Source: Nitriliruptoraceae bacterium (GTDB lineage Bacteria > Actinomycetota > Nitriliruptoria > Nitriliruptorales > Nitriliruptoraceae). From it: a DNA stretch of 5,281 nucleotides. The position numbers were made by a program, and so were the translations under genes. The stretch lies in the NCBI GenBank assembly GCA_007117945.1, contig SKTN01000352.1, forward strand, positions 1 through 5,281, written 5' to 3'. The notes beneath the pieces were generated by a model, which did not search any database, was not told the origin of the DNA, and was given only the letters and a program-made list of their open reading frames with translations. This document shows positions 1 to 5,281 of the stretch, in pieces; position 1 is the stretch's first letter; each line of letters opens with the position of its first letter.

Positions 1-59
1 CACCACCCCCAACAGCCCGGATCAGCACCATCCACCACCGGCCCCGCCCGCTTGCCCGC

Positions 60-1439
60 TCAGGGGTAGACCACACCGACCTGCACGAGCCGCCACACGC
101 CGTCGAGCCGGGCGAGCACGACGGTGACCTCCCAGCCGACCACAGCGAGGTCGCTCACCTCGGACGGCACCTCGACCGGCCCCACGTCGCCGAACCACAG
201 CCGGCCGTCCTCGACGCGGCTGATCGGCAGGTGGTCCTCGATCCAGTCCTCGTCCGGGATCTCGTCGGGGTGCCCCGGCAGCCGGGTCGCCTGCGCTGCG
301 AGGAACAGCTGGTGGCTGAGCTCGTCGGCCCGCGGCAGGTCCCGTCCGGCGGTCGCGGCACACTCCCGTGCCACCTCGGCGGCATCGGTGTCCACGTACC
401 CCTGCTCGGCCAGCCACCCCGCCAGCCGTTTGGTGACGGTGCCGGCGTCCTTGAGCTGCTGCTTGGACGCGAGGACCTTGCGGATCATGAAGTAGCCCAG
501 GAACTCGCCGTAGTGCTCCACGACCCGGTCCGGACCACATAGCCGGGTGAACGCCTCATCGTCGCCGGCGTCGAACGCCTCCTGCCACGCCTGGGCATCC
601 TCACCGGACAGCGACTGGTAGCCGTAGCCGTTGAGGCAGTGGCGCAGCAGGTCGATGATGTCCTCGTAGCGACCGAAGGTCGACGCCGCCAGCCGCTCAC
701 GTTGGGCCGACAGGAACTCGGCCAGCACAGCATCGATCGACGGCACCGGCGACACGTGGTCGTCAGCATCCGACGTGAGCGCACCGAACAGCGGCACCAC
801 CTCGGCATCGGCGCCCTCCGCAGCCCCCTCATCTGCGCCGCCGGCACCACTACCGAGGCTGGCAGAGCTGTCGTCGAACCGCATCCGGAACGTCCACCCC
901 TCGAAGCTCGCCACCAGCCGACCGAACGCGTCCCAGGCCAGGCGGCGCCCGTCGATCACCACCGACGGCTCCGGCACCGCGTCGTCCCCGGACCAGTCGA
1001 TGCGGCCCGCGACCTCGTCACCCGCGATGGTCCACGCGCTCCCGGCGACCTGCACGCCGAACGCGTTCGGCTCGAGGTAGGCCCGTGAGACCTCTTGCTG
1101 CACGACCTGGCGCAGCTGCGCGAGGACCGCCTGCGGGTCGGCGTCGTGCTCGCCGTGGACCTGGAACCGGAACCCGTCACCGGGAGGCTGGTCGGCCTCC
1201 TCCGCCTCGGCGCTCATGACGCCCGACGGCGCCCAGATCAACCGGTACCGGACACGCACCCCGCGCCCGTCGGCCGCACGCACCGTCTCCACCGGCGGCG
1301 GGTCGGGCAGCGACGGCCAGCCCGTGCGCGCACTCAGCGACGCGTTCACACACCGGTCGCACAGCTGCGTGTCACCGAGACGCGTGCGGGCATCCTGCCG
1401 ACCACAGTTCGCGCACCGTGGGAACCGCCCATCCGTCAT
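60..1439 (-). CDS. Uncharacterised zinc-ribbon protein with integrase-like helical middle domain
   Basis: This 459-residue protein has no function I can name. Residues 9-30 form a C-x2-C-x14-C-x2-C arrangement (C9, C12, C27, C30), typical of a small zinc ribbon. Residues about 55-190 look like mixed alpha/beta domains ending in a VVIDGR...WDAFGR...FEGW block (160-182). I recall similar blocks in uncharacterised bacterial proteins, but I cannot assign a family with certainty. Residues about 192-232 are a low-complexity Gly/Ala/Asp/Glu linker. Residues 234-350 are helical (EFLSAQRERLAASTFGRYED, then FLGYFMIRKVLASK and RLAGWLAEQGYV) and recall the SAM-like core-binding domain of tyrosine recombinases. 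No catalytic recombinase domain follows. The last 60 residues are beta-rich. The start is supported by GGGGGAG (1445-1451 on the opposite strand), 5 bases before the ATG. It diverges from the SRPBCC gene. The coding call is strong; a nucleic-acid-related role is inference. Confidence 0.9.
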   Translation of the reverse strand: MTDGRFPRCANCGRQDARTRLGDTQLCDRCVNASLSARTGWPSLPDPPPVETVRAADGRGVRVRYRLIWAPSGVMSAEAEEADQPPGDGFRFQVHGEHDADPQAVLAQLRQVVQQEVSRAYLEPNAFGVQVAGSAWTIAGDEVAGRIDWSGDDAVPEPSVVIDGRRLAWDAFGRLVASFEGWTFRMRFDDSSASLGSGAGGADEGAAEGADAEVVPLFGALTSDADDHVSPVPSIDAVLAEFLSAQRERLAASTFGRYEDIIDLLRHCLNGYGYQSLSGEDAQAWQEAFDAGDDEAFTRLCGPDRVVEHYGEFLGYFMIRKVLASKQQLKDAGTVTKRLAGWLAEQGYVDTDAAEVARECAATAGRDLPRADELSHQLFLAAQATRLPGHPDEIPDEDWIEDHLPISRVEDGRLWFGDVGPVEVPSEVSDLAVVGWEVTVVLARLDGVWRLVQVGVVYP

Positions 1440-1645
1440 CCGAGCTCCCCCGGTCCGACGCCGTCACCTGGCCGCCGAACCTACTGCAGCACCCCGTCCG
1501 CGAGTCCCGCCACCCGGCCCCACTGCTGGGATCGGACCCGTCCCGCCACCGGTGAGCGTGGCACTCGCATCGACAGGGGCCCCACGAGGGCACGGCATCG
1601 GTGCTGATCGCAACGGTAGGTTCGGCCTGGGTGGGGCTCAGGCGG

Positions 1646-1661
1646 GTACTGGCGCCGGTAC
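1646..1661. repeat. 16-bp near-palindrome upstream of the SRPBCC gene
   Basis: The sequence GTACTGGCGCCGGTAC is palindromic at 7 of 8 base pairs, with a T/G mismatch at 1650/1657. It is centred on GGCGCC, about 49 bases before the SRPBCC start codon. Its position fits a transcription factor operator or a 5' leader hairpin. In a genome this G+C rich it could also be chance. Confidence 0.25.
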
Positions 1662-1687
1662 GGATGACGACCGTGTCAGGCACGCCT

Positions 1688-1695
1688 GGAGGAGG
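1688..1695 (+). promoter_or_regulatory. Strong ribosome binding site that sets the SRPBCC start
   Basis: GGAGGAGG lies 7 bases before the ATG at 1703. The same frame is open back to a GTG at 1601 and has another ATG at about 1664. Neither has such a site, and the upstream residues do not match the SRPBCC fold. The site therefore fixes the start at 1703. Confidence 0.85.
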
Positions 1696-1702
1696 CACCG
1701 TC

Positions 1703-2140
1703 ATGCGACGCCACGATCAGGACACCATCCGCTGGCGCATGCACTTCCAGTCGCCTCGGCCGGCGGTCTACCGGGCCTTGACCACCAGCGACGGAAGGGA
1801 GTCCTTCTGGGCGGAACGGGCCCCTGCTGCTGAGGGCATGATCGCCTTCGAGTTCATCAACGGCGTCCGTGAGTGCTCGCCGATCCTCGAGGAGGAACCT
1901 GAGCGTCTGTTCGTCATCCGCTACTTCGGCGCTGAGGTCAGATTCGAACTCGAAGAGCCACACGACGGGGGCACGGACCTCACACTGACGACGACGGGGT
2001 TCCTGAGCGAGGATCGAGAGGAGCTGCTGGCTGGCTGGCTGAACGTCCTCTTCCCGTTGAAGGCCGCGGTGGATCACGGGATCGATCTGCGCAACCATGA
2101 TCGCTCACGCACCTGGGACGACGGCTGGGCCGATCAGTAG
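1703..2140 (+). CDS. SRPBCC/AHSA1-like ligand-binding domain protein
   Basis: This 145-residue protein belongs, by my reading, to the SRPBCC (START/Bet v1-like) superfamily, close to the AHSA1 group. It has the usual single-domain length. The N-terminus has the family pattern 'strand, P-x-x-V-Y-x-A-L-T, then W' (residues 11-36, with PAVYRALTT and SFWAE). The middle has paired strands (residues 47-54, 69-85, 91-99), and the C-terminus holds the long ligand-covering helix (about 103-128). The ending DHGIDLRNHDRSRTWDDGW is typical of a subgroup of these proteins that I recognise. Such proteins bind hydrophobic or aromatic ligands in a deep pocket; the ligand here is unknown and no catalytic residues can be assigned. 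The protein is probably cytosolic, with no signal peptide or membrane segment. It converges on the ArsR-type regulator. AHSA1-type genes often sit beside ArsR regulators, but here the two are not co-transcribed. Confidence 0.9.
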   Translation: MRRHDQDTIRWRMHFQSPRPAVYRALTTSDGRESFWAERAPAAEGMIAFEFINGVRECSPILEEEPERLFVIRYFGAEVRFELEEPHDGGTDLTLTTTGFLSEDREELLAGWLNVLFPLKAAVDHGIDLRNHDRSRTWDDGWADQ

Positions 2141-2168
2141 GACGGGTCGCTCGCGGGCGTGGCTACCA

Positions 2169-2209
2169 CCAACCGGCCCGCATGCTCGTGGCAGCGACTC
2201 CGCGGTTGG
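2169..2209. terminator. Possible bidirectional terminator in the convergent gap
   Basis: A perfect 7-bp inverted repeat, CCAACCG (2169-2175) and CGGTTGG (2203-2209), flanks a 27-base loop. It lies in the 73-base gap between the two convergent genes, where a shared terminator is expected. There is no T-tract on either side and the loop is long, so the call rests mainly on position. Confidence 0.35.
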
Positions 2210-2213
2210 ACTG

Positions 2214-2864
2214 TCACTCGTCCTCGGATGCTGTGGGGGGATCCCCGGTGGGGAACGCCTCGATCTGCACGGTGATGGGAACGGCTCCCGGTGCAGCGGC
2301 ATCCGGCAGGTCGCGGCCGAACTGCTGCTCGCGGAAGCGGTCGACGACCGCGACGAGTTCGGTCGTCATCTCCTCGAGCTCCTCGCGGGTGAGCCGCATC
2401 CGAGCGGTGAGCTCCGCGGTCGCGTTGGCCCACTCCCGGCCCCATCGCGGCCCCTGGCGGTGCCATCGCTGCAGGCGCTCGACGCGGGCGCGGATCACCT
2501 CATCGAGCAGGTACAGCGCGTCCTCGCGGGTGCTGTCCCGCTGCAGCATGTCGAAGCCCTCGAGGGTGTAGCCCCCCTTGGCCGGCTGCCAGTAGCGGTC
2601 ACGGGCGCTGCCCAGCTCGGGTGCCTCCTCGATCAGCCCGTGTTTCGCGAGTTCGCGCAGGTGGTAGCTCGTGAGGCCACTGCTCTCGTCGACCAGCCGA
2701 CCGAGCTCTGACGCCGTCGAGGGCCCATGCTCGATGAGCAGCTCGACCAGCTGGAACCGCAGGGGGTGGGCGAGTGCTCGCAGCGCTGCAGCGTCCAGCA
2801 CGCGCCCCGATACCGCCGGGTTGCCGTCGTGCTCGGTACCGGTCCCGTCCGGCCGCTCTTCCAC
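2214..2864 (-). CDS. ArsR-family winged helix-turn-helix transcriptional regulator
   Basis: This is a 216-residue DNA-binding regulator with an ArsR-type winged helix near the N-terminus (about residues 22-95). ALRALAHPLRFQLVELL is the hallmark first helix. The ASELGRLVDESSGLTSYHLRELAKHGLIEE region holds the helix-turn-helix, with the recognition helix around 62-76. The DRYWQP segment (89-94) is the wing end. A long charged helical region follows (about 112-182), probably for dimerisation or effector sensing. This layout resembles the HTH_20 type more than short metal sensors. There are no cysteines, so thiol-based metal sensing is unlikely. An in-frame GTG at 2906 would add 14 residues but has no ribosome binding site, so I chose the GTG at 2864. 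The gene diverges from the MFS exporter across a palindrome-rich region and is most likely its local regulator; that role is inferred from context. Confidence 0.92.
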   Translation of the reverse strand: MEERPDGTGTEHDGNPAVSGRVLDAAALRALAHPLRFQLVELLIEHGPSTASELGRLVDESSGLTSYHLRELAKHGLIEEAPELGSARDRYWQPAKGGYTLEGFDMLQRDSTREDALYLLDEVIRARVERLQRWHRQGPRWGREWANATAELTARMRLTREELEEMTTELVAVVDRFREQQFGRDLPDAAAPGAVPITVQIEAFPTGDPPTASEDE

Positions 2865-2870
2865 GGGGTG

Positions 2871-2879
2871 CTCCTCGCC
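2871..2879 (-). promoter_or_regulatory. Ribosome binding site that decides the regulator's GTG start
   Basis: On the minus strand this reads GGCGAGGAG and ends 6 bases before the GTG at 2864. The alternative GTG at 2906 is preceded by CTTGTAGTGC, with no purine-rich site. This supports the shorter protein. Confidence 0.7.
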
Positions 2880-2921
2880 GGGCGTCGACCACCGAGCAGC
2901 CGACACGCACTACAAGTCCAG

Positions 2922-2944
2922 ATTTGCAAATTTCTATTTGCAAA
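2922..2944. promoter_or_regulatory. Tandem TTTGCAAA operator between regulator and exporter
   Basis: ATTTGCAAA occurs twice (2922-2930 and 2936-2944). Each contains the perfect 8-bp palindrome TTTGCAAA, and the centres are 14 bp apart. The stretch is an A+T-rich island in very G+C-rich DNA. It lies between the divergent regulator and exporter starts and overlaps the predicted exporter -35 element. On the minus strand TAGAAA (2936-2931) could be a -10 element for the regulator, though no good -35 accompanies it. The likely role is binding of the neighbouring ArsR-type protein; this is inferred. Confidence 0.7.
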
Positions 2945-2965
2945 GGCCCCCTTGCGGTGTAGGGT
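2938..2965 (+). promoter_or_regulatory. Predicted exporter promoter
   Basis: TTGCAA (2938-2943) and TAGGGT (2960-2965) are separated by 16 bases and resemble a sigma-70-type -35/-10 pair. A start of transcription near 2972 would leave about a 70-base leader before the ATG at 3045. The -35 element sits inside the second TTTGCAAA palindrome, and the -10 sits in the spacer of the following inverted repeat. Either site could therefore block RNA polymerase when bound. Confidence 0.45.
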
Positions 2966-2977
2966 GGCACCGCAAGG
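2950..2977. repeat. Perfect 10-bp inverted repeat around the predicted -10 element
   Basis: CCTTGCGGTG (2950-2959) and CACCGCAAGG (2968-2977) are perfect inverted copies with an 8-base spacer. The spacer contains the predicted -10 of the exporter promoter. This suggests a DNA-level operator for a dimeric regulator rather than an RNA hairpin. Each arm also carries the TTGC/GCAA core of the adjacent TTTGCAAA elements. Confidence 0.6.
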
Positions 2978-3032
2978 AGATCTTTGCATTCACCGTACCC
3001 GACGGCCGCACCGTGCCGGCTGATCGGCGGCC

Positions 3033-3037
3033 AGGAG
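3033..3037 (+). promoter_or_regulatory. Ribosome binding site of the exporter leader ORF
   Basis: AGGAG lies 7 bases before the ATG at 3045. It makes this ATG the only well-supported start upstream of the exporter: no ATG, GTG or TTG codon occurs in this frame between 3048 and the first membrane helix. Confidence 0.7.
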
Positions 3038-3044
3038 CAGCGCG

Positions 3045-3500
3045 ATGCATCCGGACCAGCTCCACCAACTCGCCACCCTGCGGCACCGTGAGACCGTCAG
3101 CGCCGCTGCGCAGTACCGGGACCGTCGCGCCGCACGACGTCGGGCACGACCCGGCTCTCCGCGCTCCACGACCCGAGGCAGACGCACCGGGTCTCGACGT
3201 CGGCAGCAGCCCGACCCAGGCACGGCTCGGTCGCCACGGAGCTTCCACCGCCTGTGGCGATCGGCGAGCGCCTCGAACCTGGCAGACGGCATCCTGTTCG
3301 CCGGTCTTCCGGTGCTCGCCACCCAGGTCACGGACTCCCCCGTGCTGATCGCAGGTGTGGCTGTGGCGTTGCTCCTGCCGATGACCTGTCTGCGCTCCCG
3401 GCCGGGGTCATCGCTGACCGCTTCGACGGGCGTCAGGTCCTGTTCGTGGGAAACCTCATGCGGGTCTTCGGCCTCGGTGTGGTGCTGGTCGCGGTGCTGA
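3045..3500 (+). CDS. Arg-rich leader joined to MFS helices 1-2 (5' piece of broken exporter gene)
   Basis: This frame encodes 151 residues. Residues 1-37 (MHPDQLHQLATLRHRE..., then an RRAARRRARP run) look like the small basic proteins common in high-GC Gram-positives. Residues 38-65 are low-complexity, Arg/Ser/Thr/Pro rich, with weaker third-position G+C. Residues 66-113 are clearly an MFS N-terminus: SFHRLWRSASASNLADG, a first membrane helix (about 78-95), then TDSPVLIAGVAVALLLPM (second helix). After about residue 113 the frame becomes a Ser/Cys/Trp-rich nonsense tail ending at 3500, while the MFS reading continues in another frame. It is unclear whether the leader is a natural extension, a once-separate gene whose stop was lost, or the only start left after the exporter lost its own. 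The start itself has a good ribosome binding site. Confidence 0.6.
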   Translation: MHPDQLHQLATLRHRETVSAAAQYRDRRAARRRARPGSPRSTTRGRRTGSRRRQQPDPGTARSPRSFHRLWRSASASNLADGILFAGLPVLATQVTDSPVLIAGVAVALLLPMTCLRSRPGSSLTASTGVRSCSWETSCGSSASVWCWSRC

Positions 3501-4519
3501 CCGGTGAACTGGGCCTGGCCGCGATCTACACGGTGGCCGCCATCACCGGCAGCAGCGAGATCCTCGTGGACACCACGGCGCAGACCGTCGTCGTCGAACA
3601 CGTCGCGCCCGGCGACCTCCCGGGCGCCAACGCGAGGCTCGGGGGAACCCAGGTGGTGATGAACGACGCGATCGGCGCCCCGATCGGCAGCTTCCTCGCG
3701 GGCGCCGGCGCCGGGATCGCCTTGGGTGTCCCCGCCCTGCTGTTCGCACTCGCCGCCCTCGTGATCCGTCGGTTGCCGATCGCCGCTCCCATCCGCAAGG
3801 TCCGGACCGGGCCGGTCATGACCGGACGGCGCACAGACGTCGCCGTGGGCGTGCGCTACCTGACCGACCACCCGGTCCTCGATCGCGTGGCGGTGGCGAA
3901 CGCGGCATCCAACCTCGGCAGTGCCGCGTTCTTCGCGGTCTTCGTCCTCTTCGTCGTGGATGCGCTCGACCTGCCGACAGCGACCTACGGCTGGTTCCTC
4001 GCCGCGGTGGCCCTCGGCGGTCTCGCGGGCAGCCTCGCCGCCAGCCGGATCATCGCTGCCCTCGGACACGCCGCCACGTTCAAGGCGGTCGCCCTCGGCG
4101 CGATCGCCGTCTTCGGCGTGGCGAGCGCCACGAGCAGTGCGACGGTCGTGGCCGTTGCGCTCGCCCTGCTCGGTGCCGGCGCGCTGGTCTCGAACATCGC
4201 CACCCGGGTCCTGCGCCAGACGCTCGTGCCCAGCGCGTTACTCGGTCGTGTCACCGCGACGATGGCGCTCGTCGCCCTCAGCGCCACCCCCATCGGCGCG
4301 ATGCTGGGCGGGGTGACCGCCGAACTGGCAGGTGTGCGAGCCGCGGGAGTGGTGGCCGCTGCGGCCCACGTGGCCGCCGTGCTCCTGCTCGTGCCGGTGA
4401 CCGCCGATGCGATCGCCGCGGCTCACGCGGACGAGCAGGGCACCGCGAGCGGGCTCGACGGCCAGACCGACGCCCTCCCATCCACCTCGGGGGCCGGCGG
4501 CTCACGCCTTCACGCGTGA
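3254..4519 (+). CDS. MFS exporter, helices 3-12 (3' piece)
   Basis: This frame carries most of a major facilitator superfamily transporter. Genuine MFS sequence begins at about residue 46 (base 3389) with motif A, LPAGVIADRFDGRQVL, between helices 2 and 3. Membrane helices follow at roughly 63-82, 86-104, 134-152, 153-172, 213-235, 245-268, 274-292, 295-316, 333-353 and 361-381, with a central cytoplasmic loop (about 173-212) and a hydrophilic tail. GDLPGANARL and RQTLVPSALLGRVTA are typical of the MFS_3-like, macrolide/siderophore-type efflux branch. The substrate is unknown; proton-driven efflux of a small molecule is the family expectation. Residues 1-45 (Arg/Pro/Gly rich) are only the out-of-frame reading of helices 1-2. 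The GTG at 3254 has no good ribosome binding site, so this start is probably an artefact. No obvious terminator follows. Confidence 0.8.
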   Translation: MAIGERLEPGRRHPVRRSSGARHPGHGLPRADRRCGCGVAPADDLSALPAGVIADRFDGRQVLFVGNLMRVFGLGVVLVAVLTGELGLAAIYTVAAITGSSEILVDTTAQTVVVEHVAPGDLPGANARLGGTQVVMNDAIGAPIGSFLAGAGAGIALGVPALLFALAALVIRRLPIAAPIRKVRTGPVMTGRRTDVAVGVRYLTDHPVLDRVAVANAASNLGSAAFFAVFVLFVVDALDLPTATYGWFLAAVALGGLAGSLAASRIIAALGHAATFKAVALGAIAVFGVASATSSATVVAVALALLGAGALVSNIATRVLRQTLVPSALLGRVTATMALVALSATPIGAMLGGVTAELAGVRAAGVVAAAAHVAAVLLLVPVTADAIAAAHADEQGTASGLDGQTDALPSTSGAGGSRLHA

Positions 4520-4753
4520 CCCGTCACGGGAGGGAACCCGGGCCAGCGAGGGGACGACGGAGGGCCCAGAGAGGAGCGAGCGACAGCGGACCCGTACCGG
4601 CAGGCCCTGAGGACCGACCCGCCGACACCCGGAACACACGCAGCCCCTTACGGCAGAGGGGACGCAGGAGAACGACGGCGAACTCCCGACGCCGCCACCT
4701 ACCTCAGAGCGGGAAGGTGACGGTCGGGACAGCGCGCCATGAGGAGGCCCGAC
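4520..4753 (+). other. Intergenic region between exporter and small basic protein
   Basis: These 234 bases hold no convincing gene. A short stem (CCCG/CGGG, 4520-4530) follows the exporter stop directly, and a CCCCT/AGGGG stem (4644-4661, 8-base loop) lies further on. Neither has a T-tract. No clear promoter is visible, so the downstream small gene may have its own unrecognised promoter or be read through from the exporter. Confidence 0.4.
4741..4747 (+). promoter_or_regulatory. Ribosome binding site of the small basic protein
   Basis: GAGGAGG lies 6 bases before the ATG at 4754. An in-frame ATG at 4739 precedes this site and would be five codons longer, but nothing supports it. The site therefore sets the start at 4754. 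Confidence 0.75.
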
Positions 4754-4975
4754 ATGCAGTACGAGTACCTACTGGCACAGGAAGCCGTCGACCAATACCG
4801 CCGTCGGCACACCGCGGAAGCAGCGACCCGTCGTCGGCAGCTGCGGCAGGCACGGCGCGAGGGCAGGGCGCGGCGTCAGCGACCGTGGGCGCGGCTGGCT
4901 GCTGCATCCCGTCGCTGGTCCGAGCGGCCGAGCTCCGCACCCCGCGCAGCAACCCGCGACGGCAGCGGCTCGTGA
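4754..4975 (+). CDS. Small Arg-rich protein of unknown function
   Basis: This is a 73-residue, strongly basic protein. It begins with a short amphipathic helix (MQYEYLLAQEAVDQYRRRH), followed by Arg/Gln/Ala-rich helix to about residue 57 (RRRQLRQARREGRARRQRPW) and a Ser/Ala/Gly-rich tail. It has no cysteines, signal peptide or membrane span. High-GC Gram-positive genomes often carry small proteins of this layout, and I know no function for them. The leader at 3045 has the same plan, an N-terminal helix then an Arg-rich stretch, so the exporter is flanked by two such sequences. Basic charge suggests binding to nucleic acid or membrane phospholipid, but that is only inference. The excellent ribosome binding site is the main reason to believe it is translated. 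Confidence 0.7.
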   Translation: MQYEYLLAQEAVDQYRRRHTAEAATRRRQLRQARREGRARRQRPWARLAAASRRWSERPSSAPRAATRDGSGS

Positions 4976-5281
4976 CGACGGGCACCCCTGACAGCTCGAG
5001 TGCCTGCGAGGCCGCCAGACCCGGCCCCGGCAGCCATCACCGCTCACGCGCCGGCGCGAGGGTGTCCGGACCCCCCCGGCGGATACCTCAGCGACATCCT
5101 CGCGTGACCGGAACTGCCAGCGGCTGTGACGGCTCAGCTCACCAGCCCGGTCGAGTGGCACCCGCGGCGCCGCGTTCGGCGCGAGCTGACCAGCTGGGTC
5201 CATGGTCGAGGTTCCGACATCGATCGCCCCAGAACTCCTTGTCGAGATCGAGGCCGACGCCGCCGTCGAGTGACGCGGCCG
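4976..5281. other. Right-end region without a convincing gene
   Basis: These 306 bases contain a hairpin (5058-5089) and a 23-codon ORF at 5202-5273 without a ribosome binding site. A long antisense frame (5203 back to 4769) is Arg/Ser/Pro rich and runs against the small basic gene, so I treat it as a shadow. The next real gene is probably beyond the window edge. Confidence 0.5.
5058..5089 (+). terminator. Stable hairpin downstream of the small basic protein gene
   Basis: GAGGGTGTCCG (5058-5068) pairs with CGGATACCTC (5080-5089) to give ten base pairs, including one G-U, with one bulged G and an 11-base loop containing seven C. It lies about 80 bases after the stop at 4975. There is no T-tract, so it is either a non-canonical terminator or an RNA structure of other use. 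Confidence 0.35.

Larger units (their letters stand above)
1440..1702. other. Divergent intergenic region between the zinc-ribbon gene and the SRPBCC gene
   Basis: These 263 bases separate two genes that are read away from each other, so both promoters should lie here. I see no convincing -35/-10 pair on either strand. The visible signals are the two ribosome binding sites at the edges and a near-palindrome at 1646-1661. Open frames crossing the gap lack ribosome binding sites and protein-like composition. Confidence 0.5.
3045..4519 (+). pseudogene. Frameshifted MFS efflux transporter gene
   Basis: Taken together, the two pieces rebuild a complete 12-helix MFS protein of about 425 residues plus a leader of about 65. 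Helices 1-2 are read in the frame of 3045, and motif A and helices 3-12 in the frame of 3389 onward. Passing from one frame to the other fits the loss of one base (or gain of two) between about 3380 and 3389, just after LLLPM. No slippery heptamer is visible there, so programmed frameshifting is unlikely. A real mutation or a base-call error are the main options. The coding quality of the 3' part is intact, which suggests a recent event or an error. Confidence 0.65.

Noticed and set aside
1..31. Possible start of a further minus-strand gene (ATG at 31, reading off the left edge, beginning MVLIRAVGGG)
   Set aside because: It would sit 28 bases after the zinc-ribbon gene stop, as in an operon. 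Only ten codons are visible and the upstream GGTGG is a weak ribosome binding site, so it cannot be supported.
22..540. 172-codon minus-strand frame
   Set aside because: It overlaps the 3' part of the zinc-ribbon gene in another frame. Its composition is Arg/Gly/Ala/Pro-rich shadow with no motif.
2865..2906. Longer N-terminus for the ArsR-type regulator from GTG at 2906
   Set aside because: There is no ribosome binding site before 2906, and the 14 extra residues are not part of the winged-helix fold. The GTG at 2864 has GGCGAGGAG at good spacing.
3376..3392. Programmed ribosomal frameshifting in the exporter
   Set aside because: No slippery heptamer is present at the frame change, and I know of no MFS exporter family using programmed shifting. 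Mutation or sequence error is simpler.
2990..4069. 359-codon antisense open frame across the exporter
   Set aside because: It is the mirror of the MFS gene in G+C-rich DNA. It is rich in Arg/Glu/Asp/Gly/His with no domain, and the opposite strand has convincing membrane helices and MFS motifs.
4769..5203. 144-codon antisense frame over the small basic gene
   Set aside because: It has Arg/Ser/Pro/Cys-rich shadow composition and no ribosome binding site. The opposite strand has a well-placed GAGGAGG and a coherent helical protein.
5202..5273. 23-codon ORF (MVEVPTSIAPELLVEIEADA...)
   Set aside because: It is acidic and protein-like, but very short, with no ribosome binding site and an in-frame stop just upstream at 5187-5189.

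Overview
The base composition is very G+C rich. The genes use G/C-ending codons and GTG starts, and have strong GGAGG-type ribosome binding sites. This points to a high-GC Gram-positive bacterium (Actinomycetota). I cannot place it more precisely from the sequence. The window looks like ordinary chromosomal accessory DNA. I see no rRNA, tRNA, CRISPR array, transposase or phage structural gene.

Layout from left to right. (1) 60-1439, minus strand: a 459-residue protein of unknown function with an N-terminal four-cysteine zinc-ribbon-like knuckle, an alpha-helical middle and a small beta-rich C-terminal domain. (2) A 263-base gap holding the divergent starts of genes 1 and 2. (3) 1703-2140, plus strand: a 145-residue SRPBCC/AHSA1-type ligand-binding protein with a near-perfect ribosome binding site. 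(4) A 73-base convergent gap with a long inverted repeat. (5) 2214-2864, minus strand: an ArsR-type winged-helix regulator. (6) An A+T-rich divergent control region (about 2900-3044) packed with TTTGCAAA palindromes and a perfect 10-bp inverted repeat. (7) 3045-4519, plus strand: a major facilitator superfamily (MFS) exporter whose first two membrane helices lie in a different reading frame from the other ten. It therefore appears frameshifted near 3380-3389, and its N-terminus is joined in frame to a small Arg-rich protein-like leader. (8) 4754-4975, plus strand: a small, very basic protein with a strong ribosome binding site. (9) A 306-base tail with one stable hairpin and no convincing gene.

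The regulator and the exporter form a classic divergent pair. The inferred logic is that the winged-helix protein binds the TTTGCAAA elements, which overlap the predicted exporter promoter, and so controls both genes. The SRPBCC gene converges on the regulator. The most interesting points are the regularly phased array of TTGC/GCAA elements between regulator and exporter, the apparent frameshift plus leader fusion in the exporter, and the uncharacterised zinc-ribbon/helical protein. I did not find a convincing novel multi-gene system.
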